Part shown: piece by piece, positions 26,250-36,087 of the stretch
Numbering within the stretch: position 1 is the stretch's first letter
Layout: every line of letters begins with the position of its first letter
Source: Eutreptiella sp. 'Long Island Sound 2002'
Lineage: Eukaryota; Euglenozoa; Euglenophyceae; Eutreptiales; Eutreptiaceae
NCBI GenBank assembly: GCA_964036045.1
Contig: OZ038402.1
Location: 4,712,581 to 4,776,580, forward strand
Direction: 5' to 3'
DNA: 64,000 bases
Notes under the pieces: model-generated
Seen by the model: only the letters and a program-made list of their open reading frames with translations
The model's database searches: none
Told to the model about the DNA's origin: nothing
Position numbers and translations under genes: made by a program

Positions 26250-28356
26250 ATGGATCCAGGAAGAGTGGACGCCGACGTGAAGACAGCGCCAGCGCCTGAG
26301 GCGCCGGCAAGGCCAGCGCCTGGCGCTGTACCTTCAGCGGAGCCCTTACATGGGCCAGTGGAAACGGCGGAGGACTCCCTGGATGGCCTCCAGACGGCCT
26401 TCGGGGCCCTGTCCGTCGAGGAGGTGGTGGCGCAGCGTGCAGAAAGGAAGAGAGAGAGCGAGAAGGATGCTGGAGACGGAGCAGACGAAGGAGAGGAGCA
26501 AGGGCAAGACCCGACGGATGTCCCTACCTTCGAAGGCGCACCAAGCGCTTCTGGCCTCCATGCATCACTCTCTCCCATAACCACCACACTCCCAGCCGCC
26601 GCAACATCCACTTCCACAACCAACCCACCTATGGCAGAGGGCACAGGCTTTACTGGCATGCCTCACTACCCCGCCTATGGCATGGGCCCACCTACCACTG
26701 CGCTCCTTGAGGCAACTACTGCCAGTGAGCCGGTGGCTTCCAGCTCTGCGCCGCGATGGTATGCGGCTGACCATCCCCATCCACTCCACGCCACTGGAAC
26801 CTACATGGAAGTTCCTGGGTATGCTCCTGGGTATGCACCCGGGTATGCACCCTTGAGTGGGTTGAGGAGAGGACCAGAGTCTCTGGGAGGCAGGAGTAGA
26901 GGATCAGGAAGATCCTCCAACAGGTCCCTGACGCGGTCGGAGATCAACGAGGTGCTCCGAGGAGCCACTTCGCAAATCGTGAGCGACCTCACGCAAGAGA
27001 TCAGGGAGAAACTGGAGCCCCTGATGATCCCGTCCCATGCGTCACCTACGACGGTGGGAATGTCACCCCACCGAGTACAGGCTAACCACCTGGCGGCAGG
27101 GTTGACAAATACCCCGGGCAGCCTGAGGAGCCGACCGATGCCGACTCCTGCAGCAGTACCGAGAAGTCCATTCGTCCCGAGAACGGCCCAGCCGCCCTAC
27201 AGCCACGTGACGAACTCGACGAGGGCCGAGCTGGACCAGCTGGGGCTGACAGCCCTAAGGGCTATGGTGGACGTGGAGCCTTATGGCTCCAGTGATCTAG
27301 GCGGAGACCCCTCCGACGACGAGCCGCCGTCGATGGATTCTTCTTCGCCATCGGAAGACGAAGACCCTGAGGACCCCGAGGACCCCAAGGGTAAGAAGAA
27401 GAAGAAGAAGAAGAAGAAGACCCGACGCCCTGAAGGACGCCGAGCTCAGGAGGCGAAGGCTATTGCCACCTCCAAGATAGTGGTGAACCTGCCTGAGTTC
27501 ACAGGCAAGGACCTCAGCGAGTTCGCTGAGAACTTTGGCCGGTTCCTACGACTGACCGGCCAAACCCACGCGAGTGGGCGAGTGAAGTGCGACCTGCTCC
27601 TGCAGTGCTGCAAGACCAAATACCTGGAGAAGCAGGTCAGGCAGATCGTCACTAACTCCGCCACCTTTGCTGATGTGTTGGTTGCCCTGGAGAGGCAGTA
27701 CCCAACCTACGAGACCGACCTCTCCATCAGGGCCGAGATCCAGAACCTGCCCGTGCTGCCCAACAACCCCAAACCTGGCAGGGTCTCCGAGTTGTTGGCG
27801 GACCTGGATCACTGGGCTGGGCAACTGACGCCCGGTTCCTACAGCAGCGACGACCTGCTGTTCTGGTTGTGCGCCAAGCTCCCCCGAGAGCTATGGGACG
27901 AGTGCCGTTTGACGGCTGAGCGCAAGGCTAGATCCCTCCGCTACGAGGATCTATGCGTGCTGCTCCTGGAGATGGCGCTGGAGAAGGAGAGCGACCAGCA
28001 CCTGAACAACTACCGTCCTGGTGGTGGAGGTTCTGGAGGCAAAGGGTACCAAGGGTCCCGACCTGGGCAGGGGACTACCCCCAAACACGCCCACGCCCGC
28101 CTAATGGAGAACGTGAAGGAGCTATTCTGGTGTGATGCCAGAGATGAGCAGGGCCACCTGCAGCACGCCTCTGACTGCGAGCAGCGAGACTGCTTCGTCG
28201 TCCAGGGGAAGCAGCAGGAGAAGATCACCGGCGCCAAAGTGAAGCTGCCGGATCATTACCGCTGCACCATCACGTGTGCATTCTGCGGTAAGCGGAAGCA
28301 CTACGAGGATGAGTGCTACCATAAGCAACGCCTATCGGCGAAGCTTAAGGGGGAAG
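26250..28356 (+). CDS. gag: Element A gag, 5' part (interrupted by element B)
   Basis: ATG at 26250, 98 nt after the LTR. 702 codons plus one base before element B. N-terminal 240 residues are low-complexity; a YAPGYAPGYAP repeat lies near residue 190-200; a poly-Lys run (residues about 382-390) precedes a capsid-like helical region (about 407-580) with LPEFTGKDLSEFAENFGRFL. A CCHC zinc knuckle, CAFCGKRKHYEDEC (CX2CX4HX4C), is at about 676-689. Assembles the retrotransposon particle and binds its RNA. Broken 3' of the knuckle by the B insertion; the frame resumes at 45553. Confidence 0.88.
28353..28356. other. Target-site duplication of element B, left copy
   Basis: GAAG, repeated at 45549-45552 directly after the right LTR. 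Four bases; the fifth does not match. Confidence 0.75.
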
Positions 28357-31301
28357 TGAAGCGGTACCCAGAACCCCATGGCCAGGTTACGGCATACAAC
28401 CGGTCTCCGGTCCACTAACCCCATTGACGGCCGTGTTCCGTGCCGTAAAGCCCCGCATCGGCAACCGATGCACCGCCAGCGGAGATTTGTGTATCAGAAT
28501 ATCAGGAATCAACAGGGTTTTATTTTCATATTGTTTCCGTCAATTTTTACGCTTCCGTTCCGATACTCACTGTTTTGACTGCTGGCGGTTGGTTCGCGAC
28601 TTTACCGTAACCGCCAGTTTAACTGTTTATAATGGAAATTTTAACGCTATCCGTCACGAAGGCTCCAAAGTCGCCAGGAACTGCATGGATGCTTCCGCAA
28701 TTTTCATAATTAATACTCGCAACCTTAATCCGAATTTTTCAGGATGTCGAAATCGGATTTTCGACTTCGACATCCCCGCACTTGATTTGACCTCTTTCGA
28801 GTGGACCTACGTGCTTCCGTATGCACGAATCAACTTCCCTTTTATCCTGCCCTCCATTTGTCTTAAAGATATGGGCAAAACAAAGTTGATTCGTGAGGCC
28901 ACTTGTGAAGGTCATATCTCGTGTTGCTTGCGAGGAATTACGATAAGGAAACGTGGGATGTATTCACAATACTCCCGACGTAATTTAGGAAGCATAATAT
29001 GCCTTGCGTCTCCACACGTGCGCGCTAGTGTAATGGATCATGGTCAATAGGGTAGAGTTTGCGTTATAACTCTTTGGCCATGACATTGCGTGCGTTAAGA
29101 TAACTTTCGAGTGTAGCGCGCAAGTGTTGGTGTTGCATAGGAACTCTCCTTGAGTTCCTATGAGCGATAGACACAAAGTTATGCCCTTGGAGGGGCATGA
29201 CATATCGTGGTGGGAGCTACCTTTTGGGGCAATATGTGGTATGTGCCATGTGTTGTGTGGCGTGCCCATTTGGCGGGTCCATTACTCCAAGCCAAGCCCG
29301 CCAATGGACCGCATATTGTGCAAGCCCCTTCTCCATACTCCCTACGGTCAATTGCAGGCCTAACCTTCGTGAAGGGAAGCTTGTGTGGTGAACCCGAAGC
29401 GATGCGTTGGGAGCAAGGTGTGTGTTTTGCAATTTTCCATATTTTCATGTGCCCACTTGGAAGGCAGCGCTCGTTACCTTTCAAAGCGCCCCAAGTGGAG
29501 CACATATGTGGGATCGAAGGTCATTGGTGTCAAGTCATTGTGTATAGAAGGATTAGTTGATTACTCAATCCAAGGCGAAGATATTATAATATATTTGTGC
29601 GCCTTTCAAGGCACCTTTGTGTGTCTTTTTGCCAATTTTGCCATTTTTGGCTCGTCATGATGTCAAGTGGCGACCGTGTATCTCAACGTTGCGCTCAATT
29701 GACATCATGACCCAAGTATGTTATGAGGGTACATACTTCGGTAGCCAACATATCTTGGACCCGGCGAATAACTCCTCTTAGGCTTGGCATACCGTGGCCG
29801 CCATGTTGGCGATTTGGGACTATCCCAAATCATGGGCTCACTTGGCGACCCTGCCATTCCCAATACCGGAGGAGTTGGGCGACGCCCCAAAGATATGTTG
29901 GACACATATGACTTGATATCAATCCTATGGCACACTCCGGTCCAAGTCGGGCATGTGCCTCATTTGCCCCAACCGTGAGTGTGCGCATTTTTGGCCATTT
30001 TGAGCATTTTTCCACTTTTGCTGCCCGCCGTGCCCCATGTTCTAACCTTCGTGCACGCCGGACGCATGGACCAATGGACCATATATGACATGGGTGTTAT
30101 GGGTAATGGTCCCCATGGTCCACACACCACGTGGGCGAAGCGGAGCCGCCTTCGTTAAGGCGCTAGGCCATATTGAGTATGGGCAATTTTGCCATTTTTG
30201 CATTTGTGGACCCAATTGGGATCGTCACCACGCCGAGTGGCATGGAGATCTTTGAGAGCCAAGGGCATGGGAGTCTCTGTTGGACTCCCGGTGGATCACG
30301 TATGGACTGCCGGATCCGATCTCCAAGCCGGCGTGGAGATATTCTATTGGGAGCACACTGAATTTTGGCTCATTTCAAGCAGCCAAAATGACCCAATTTT
30401 GGGACCCCAATTTCCCCCTTCCGTGTGGTCAATTGGCGGCCCCATTTCTCTAAGCCCATAGGGAGCCCGGACCTAAATCTAAGTTGTACACTCAGATATA
30501 AGTCCGAGGTCCTGCCTCCTACCCTGTGAGCCATTGGTCTTACCTTGGCCGGGCGAGCCACGCGTGGGAATGACGCCAATTTTGGTGATTTTGGCATCAT
30601 GACCTCACATGACTCATCCGTGTTGCCCTGATGCCGGGACCTCAGAGGGAACCAGGTTGGGTGAGGGCTCCAGGGAGTTCGTACTCGAAGGGCATAGGGT
30701 CAGTTGCCTCGTCCCTACCTCTGGCGGGTCCGGACGAGGGGTCAATTTTGGGGATATTTGGGTTAATTTCTGTTTGGGCTGAAACAGCCCATTTTCAGCT
30801 ACCAACTCCTGGGTGATAATGGCGGGGCCATATCTCTGGCTCAGAGGGGAGTTAGGACCTGCCGTTAAGGGAGCATAGGGAGCCACTGTCGGTTTGCCTT
30901 GGAGCCCATTGGTTTCCAGGAACTCGCCTGTGGCTGTGCGGGACACCTCTCCCATTGGCAGGGTTTCAGGGTCCGGACTGAGCAGGGCATGGGTTGTGTT
31001 TGAGCCCCCGCCCCTACCAGCCACTGAGAGGGTCGGACCTGGGATTGGGATATGAGTTGGGACTGAGTGTCTATTGTCCCATGATGCCCTTACCCCAGTC
31101 CAGTCTTAACCCCATGTGTACATATCCTGATGTGTTGCTGTACATACTTTCGTTCCCTCTTTGCAGAGTGGCAAGGATTCTGAAACGCTTTGTCACATGA
31201 CAACGCATTGATGCCCTTGTGAGCGTAGTGCTTTGCTTGCCTGCTCACTTGCGTGTGTCCACCGCAGCGTCCCGTGGCCGGCCCCCCACGGGAATGCGTC
31301 A
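28357..31301 (+). repeat. Element B left LTR
   Basis: TGAAGCGGTACCCAG ... GGAATGCGTCA, 2,945 bp, matched by 42603-45548. Contains a perfect hairpin CATAGGAACTC-TCCTT-GAGTTCCTATG (29136-29162), an inverted repeat GATGTCGAA...TTCGACATC (28743-28774) and an AT-rich TATA-like stretch ATTATAATATATTTG (29583-29597). A 208-codon ORF (28424-29050) present in both LTRs has no known family and is not counted as a gene. Confidence 0.94.
29136..29162. promoter_or_regulatory. Perfect 11-bp hairpin in LTR B
   Basis: CATAGGAACTC, loop TCCTT, then GAGTTCCTATG. Repeated unchanged in the right LTR (43382-43408). Could act in RNA packaging, termination or polyadenylation; role not shown by sequence. Confidence 0.6.
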
Positions 31302-31752
31302 AAAGCGTTTCACCGCCGCGGGGTTACCCAGCCCTCTCGTGCCACTCGGGGCCACCAACCCCGAGCAGCGCGTCGCAGCAGCGCGGCGCAGCTCGCAGCT
31401 CGCAGCGCAGCGCAGCGTCTCGCAGCGCAGCGCAGCGGCTCGCAGCGCCACTCAGCGACAGCGCCGAGTTCGTCACGGAGCCCGCAGCGCCGTCCAGCGC
31501 ATCGCCCTGACCGCGCAGCAACCGTGAAAGAGGTGCACAGACCAGGACTCCTGCATCAGCCCCATCGGCCGACCCGGAGTCCCATCGGCCGACCAGCAAG
31601 GCCGCGTCAACCACCTCCACAACCACCGGCTGACCAGCACCAGCCGCACACCCAGCCCAGTGCTCCAGCACCCTCCTCAACAACCACAACCAGTTCGTTG
31701 AGTTGAACAAGTGCACATCAAGGACCTCAAGACCAACAACGCCCCCGCTGCC
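31302..31752 (+). other. Element B leader between LTR and gag
   Basis: 451 nt. No TGG-starting primer-binding site follows the LTR (AAAGCGTTTCACC), so the priming tRNA is unclear. Positions 31365-31500 are a GCAGCGCAGC-type short tandem repeat likely to fold strongly. Confidence 0.5.
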
Positions 31753-34700
31753 ATGGTGAATTGGCAAGAAGCGGGTAGGAGGTGGCCGCAGCCCCACCCC
31801 CATGTGGCGCGCCTGCTGCGCGGATTGCTGTGGGACCAGCAATACCGCTACAGCAATCCCCAGTGCGAAGGCGGCATGCCCGGGAGCTTCGAGCTCCGCG
31901 AGGACATGGGGGAGGACCGCCTGCGGGCAGTGGAGGAGTGGCTGCGGGCGGAAGGGTACGAGTACCGCTTCCGCCGCAAGCGCTGGAGGACCTGGACCCG
32001 GCCGGACAGGCCCGGCGAAGGGCTGCGCCCTGACGGGATTGAGGAGGACGAGGACCCCAACGCCTACCCGTCGGGCGCCTCGATCAACGTCTCCATGTGG
32101 GACTTGATCGAGAAGAAGTTCCCGGAACCGGGGAGCGAGCGCAGGCTGCAGGGCAGCAGCAGCGCGTCTCCGGCGACGGAGAAGAGGTCCGCCGGGGACA
32201 GGAAGCGGGACCGGAGGTGGCGGGAGTACCAGGAGTCCCTGGCTGCCGAAGCCGCCCAGGGCGCCAAGGGCGGAACCCCAGCCCCCAGTCCCCAACGGCC
32301 CAATGGTGGACACCACCCCGGCTCCACCACCCTTGGCGACTACATCCAAGTCGCCAAGCAGACCCAGGGCAAGTCCCGTCCGCTGCTCCTGAGGGCCCGG
32401 CAGGCCCCAGCAGGCCCCAGCAGCGACGTGGAGTCGGCCCACCGCGGGAGGATGCCGGCCGACCAGGCCAGCTCCAGCAGCAGCGTCGCTCCCGAAAGGG
32501 ACGTGGCGCGCGCATGTGAGCGCGCCTGTGGGGTGCCCTGCAACCGTCGGGTTGCCCGGCAACGGGCCAGGCAGTACAGCGCTGCCGTGGAGGGCGCCAC
32601 CGGCATCGCCCAGGAGGAGGCTGCGCAGTGGGCGCATGGCATGGCCATCCACGCCCAGACCGTGGCGGCCATTGCGGCCGGACTCACGGCCGTGGCCGCC
32701 CATGGGGCAGCGACTGCCCAGGTCAACGGTGAGTCGGCGGCAGCCGACGCGGAAGCCCGCCTGACGCAGGAGGCCATTGCCTGCAAGGAGGCCGAGGTGA
32801 AGGCGCTGGAAGAGGCGATTGCCCAAGGGAGGGCAAAGAAGGAGGCGGAGGAAAGGGCCCACGCCGAAGCGACGGCTAAGGCCCAGGAGGACGCCGCCAA
32901 GAAGGAAGCCATCGAGGCCGCGCGACGGAAGGTCGCTGAGGAGAAGGCCAAGACAGAGGCGGAGCTGGCGGCGTTGGAGGCGCAGAAGGCGCAGCTGCTG
33001 CAGGCCCGGGAAGCCGAGGCGGCTCGTGCTCGGGAAGAAGCCGAAGCGCGAGCTGCCGCAGCCACCGCCGCCGCAATGGAGGAGGCAGAGGCCAAACTCC
33101 GCCACGAGACTCCCCCGGGAGGATCGCGAGTGGAGACCCTTCGAAGGCTTTTCGAAGGGGACGCCTCCTCCAGGATGAAGCTGGATGAGGCGGACACGGG
33201 CAGCAGTGGGAGCGGTAGCACCACCGCCCGTCGACGGAGGAAGGGCAAGGGGAAGACCCCCGAGAGGCCGCGGAGGCCAGCGGGTGGGCACCCCCACGAC
33301 AGTGACCCCTTCTTCACCGCCAGTGACGGGGATGAACGAGGCCGTCGACATCGCCAAGTGGTGGCTTGGACGGGCGGAGGCGGCGGAGACGTTCCCATGG
33401 AACCGGAAGGTGAGGATGAGGATCTCCCTCCTCCCTACCGGAGCTCGGAGTCCTCCGTGACCGAGACGCCCAGGTGGGCCGACATGGACGAGGATGACGA
33501 CATGGAGTTCGGCATCACGAGGAAGCGCCCATCCTCGGACCCACCGAGGCGACCCGGCGGAGACCCACCGGGACCCCCTGGCGGAGGACCATCAGGACCC
33601 CCTGGAGGACGCCCACCAAGTGGACCCCCTGGAGGCGGACCACCGGGCGGGGGAGGACCCCCTGGACCGGGCGGACCCGGCGGAGGCCCTCCTGGAGGAC
33701 CCCCTGGGGACCCCGACGACCCACCAGGGAACGGCGACCCGGATACCACCTGGCGGTGGATTGTCTACCTCCGCAGGAGGGTCTTTGCCCTCGAGTGCGA
33801 GGTGGACACGGGCAAGGTCGAGATGGCTCGCATCTCCGGGGTCGCCGCGCGCGCGCAGAAGGACCTGGACATCGCCAGAGCCGAGACCAAGTCGCTGACC
33901 AACGTCGTCAGCGGCCTGCAGGAGAGGCTGGATGCGCTGGAAGCCCGTGGGAGAGTCGGCAGCGACCACCCACCCCTGGAGTCAGGCTCGTCGGACGACG
34001 GCTGGGGACCCGGACCAGGTCCAGGCAGACCCCACGCCCCCGGCGGAGCCCCCAGGAGTCGCCCCAGCGCCAGTGCCCCCTCTCTCACCGCCCCCTCTCA
34101 CCACAGCGCGGGCCGCCGCAACGAGCGCGTGCCGCCCGGCAGTGGCAGTGAGGAATGGCGCGATGAGTGGCTCAGCGCGGACTACCACAACCGCCGTGCT
34201 CCACCGCGGACGCCTGTACGCCCCCGACGCCCGCCACCAGCCCCGGTGCCAATCCCCAGGGCTGGAGGACGTTATGGTGGACTCAGGGATGAGGTCCCCA
34301 GAGGAGACGTGGAGTGGGATGTCGGCGAAGGTGAGGACCTGGACCTGGACCTGGACCTGGAGGAGTTCGACATCAGCCCGCCGCGTGGTGTACGACGGGA
34401 GGCCGCTGAACGCAGCCGCCGGCGCCGTGATGAGGATGCGTACATGGATGCAGTACGGCGTGAACATTTTGGTTCAGCGTACGTGGAGGAACCGCGGCGT
34501 AGCCACAGGGACTCCATGGAGGAGATGGACGTGGCGGCCGTGGGAGTCCGTGGGCGAGGCCGATGGGAACCTCGGTCGACCTCGCGGCCGGCGTTCATGG
34601 TCTCTAAGGCCGCGGACGCCGCCGTGTGGGAAGACTTGAAGGACATCAAGCCCCCCATGTACGATGGCAACCCCCTCAACCTCGACCGCTTCTTGGAGAA

Positions 34701-36087
34701 GCTGGACGATTGGGGGCTGACCGTCACTGAAGACCTGCCTCCCGCTGATGCGGAGAAGTATGTCTTCAAACGGTTCAGGTACCGCCTGCCGGAAGTGCTC
34801 GGCGAGCTATACTTCGTGGCGACCAAGGAGGGGAGAATCAAGACCCTCAAGGACGCCAAGAAGTGGCTCAACGAGCAGGAGCGGGTGGACGCTCCGCAGG
34901 TGGCTGCCAAGCGCTGGAAGTCCATCAAGCTTGAGCATGATGGACGGGAGATCCGCCTACGAGAGTGGCGAGACTTCCGAGGGAAATACACCCTCTTCCG
35001 CCGCAACGTGGAGGACTGGAACGAGGGTGACGAGCAGGCTCGCCTGCTCTCCATGCTGCCGGAAGCATGGATCAAAAGGGTCACCAAGCAGGAATCCAAG
35101 CGGGCCAAGTCCAACCACACGGTCAAGATGATGCTCCCCAAGGAGTATCATACGAACGTGGTGTCTGGGGCGAAGAAGAACGTGGCCCGGGATGTCAAAC
35201 GGCACTCCCTGCGGAACGCTCTTCTCATCACCGTCTCGGGCGGTCGCGAGAAGACCGCGATGTGGCGCCTTGACGATTGTGAGTTGAGCGGCCAGACTAT
35301 CCGTCTGCAGCCCATCCCGGCGCGGATGAGCTGCGACGAGATCCTGGAGTGGGTTGGCGAGGAAGTACTCAAGGAGTACCGAAACCTCCACCACACCCGC
35401 GGGTTGAGGCCCGGCGACCGCGACGTCAACTACGTTGGCGAGGGACCTGGCGGGGAATCTGCCATGGACCCAGCGGGAGCCGGCGGCGATGAGACTCTCG
35501 TCGACGATGACGACGACGATGAGCCCGCCGAAGTGGCCGTTTGTGCCTTCGTGGCCAAGAACCTGAACACGGGGAGCAAGCCGGGAAACTGGAAGCCCCT
35601 GCAGCAGGGTTGGAGGAAGCAGGAGAAGAGGGACCCTCGCCGCATTGGCGACCCTCCGCTGTCCTTTGGGGAGTTCATACGAGCTCACCCTCAGGGCTGT
35701 TTCGTGTGTTATGGGAGGAAGAAAGGCTTCAACCATGACCACCGAACATGCCCCGTCCACAAGGCCGACACGGAGGCTTACAAGAAGGCGCACGGGTCGA
35801 AGAAGCGTGCGCCCGCGGGTATCCGGGAAGCCAAAATGGAGGTCGACAAGGACGAGCTGGCCAAGCTGATGTCGTCGGTGGGGACCGAGTTGGCCAAGGA
35901 GATCCAGGAGATCAAGCGGAACTGGGTCCCCAGGTCGGACAACAAGAACAAGGAGAACAACCAGAATGACCAGAACAAGGACAAGGACAAGAAGGGTAAA
36001 GGAGGAGGTAAAGGGGGAAGAAAGAAGGGCATCAACGACGTTGAGGCCGAGGAGAACACCCCCTCTTCCACAACCGACGCCCCCTAG
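31753..36087 (+). CDS. gag: Element B gag polyprotein, very long
   Basis: ATG at 31753 (MVNWQEAGRRWPQPHPHVAR), 1,444 codons to TAG at 36085-36087. Segments: a basic/acidic N-terminal domain; an Ala/Glu/Lys-rich region about 316-452 likely to form a long coiled coil; a Pro/Gly repeat (GGPPGPGG type) about 596-661; an Asp/Glu/Arg region; a capsid-like helical domain about 943-1122 (PPMYDGNPLNLDRFLEKLDD near its start); and near 1316-1333 a Cys/His cluster CFVCYGRKKGFNHDHRTC, a zinc knuckle with an 8-residue middle spacer instead of 4. A Lys/Asn-rich tail follows. Much longer than usual Ty3/gypsy Gag (about 300-700). The pol frame continues directly after the stop. Confidence 0.85.
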   Translation: MVNWQEAGRRWPQPHPHVARLLRGLLWDQQYRYSNPQCEGGMPGSFELREDMGEDRLRAVEEWLRAEGYEYRFRRKRWRTWTRPDRPGEGLRPDGIEEDEDPNAYPSGASINVSMWDLIEKKFPEPGSERRLQGSSSASPATEKRSAGDRKRDRRWREYQESLAAEAAQGAKGGTPAPSPQRPNGGHHPGSTTLGDYIQVAKQTQGKSRPLLLRARQAPAGPSSDVESAHRGRMPADQASSSSSVAPERDVARACERACGVPCNRRVARQRARQYSAAVEGATGIAQEEAAQWAHGMAIHAQTVAAIAAGLTAVAAHGAATAQVNGESAAADAEARLTQEAIACKEAEVKALEEAIAQGRAKKEAEERAHAEATAKAQEDAAKKEAIEAARRKVAEEKAKTEAELAALEAQKAQLLQAREAEAARAREEAEARAAAATAAAMEEAEAKLRHETPPGGSRVETLRRLFEGDASSRMKLDEADTGSSGSGSTTARRRRKGKGKTPERPRRPAGGHPHDSDPFFTASDGDERGRRHRQVVAWTGGGGGDVPMEPEGEDEDLPPPYRSSESSVTETPRWADMDEDDDMEFGITRKRPSSDPPRRPGGDPPGPPGGGPSGPPGGRPPSGPPGGGPPGGGGPPGPGGPGGGPPGGPPGDPDDPPGNGDPDTTWRWIVYLRRRVFALECEVDTGKVEMARISGVAARAQKDLDIARAETKSLTNVVSGLQERLDALEARGRVGSDHPPLESGSSDDGWGPGPGPGRPHAPGGAPRSRPSASAPSLTAPSHHSAGRRNERVPPGSGSEEWRDEWLSADYHNRRAPPRTPVRPRRPPPAPVPIPRAGGRYGGLRDEVPRGDVEWDVGEGEDLDLDLDLEEFDISPPRGVRREAAERSRRRRDEDAYMDAVRREHFGSAYVEEPRRSHRDSMEEMDVAAVGVRGRGRWEPRSTSRPAFMVSKAADAAVWEDLKDIKPPMYDGNPLNLDRFLEKLDDWGLTVTEDLPPADAEKYVFKRFRYRLPEVLGELYFVATKEGRIKTLKDAKKWLNEQERVDAPQVAAKRWKSIKLEHDGREIRLREWRDFRGKYTLFRRNVEDWNEGDEQARLLSMLPEAWIKRVTKQESKRAKSNHTVKMMLPKEYHTNVVSGAKKNVARDVKRHSLRNALLITVSGGREKTAMWRLDDCELSGQTIRLQPIPARMSCDEILEWVGEEVLKEYRNLHHTRGLRPGDRDVNYVGEGPGGESAMDPAGAGGDETLVDDDDDDEPAEVAVCAFVAKNLNTGSKPGNWKPLQQGWRKQEKRDPRRIGDPPLSFGEFIRAHPQGCFVCYGRKKGFNHDHRTCPVHKADTEAYKKAHGSKKRAPAGIREAKMEVDKDELAKLMSSVGTELAKEIQEIKRNWVPRSDNKNKENNQNDQNKDKDKKGKGGGKGGRKKGINDVEAEENTPSSTTDAP

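Noticed and set aside
28424-29050. 208-codon ORF present in both LTRs of element B (also 42670-43296)
   Set aside because: The LTRs are copies of each other, so recurrence is not evidence of selection; no family is recognised.
31219-31706. Arg/Ala/Gln-rich ORFs in the element B leader
   Set aside because: Translations of the GCAGC tandem; gag has its own ATG at 31753.
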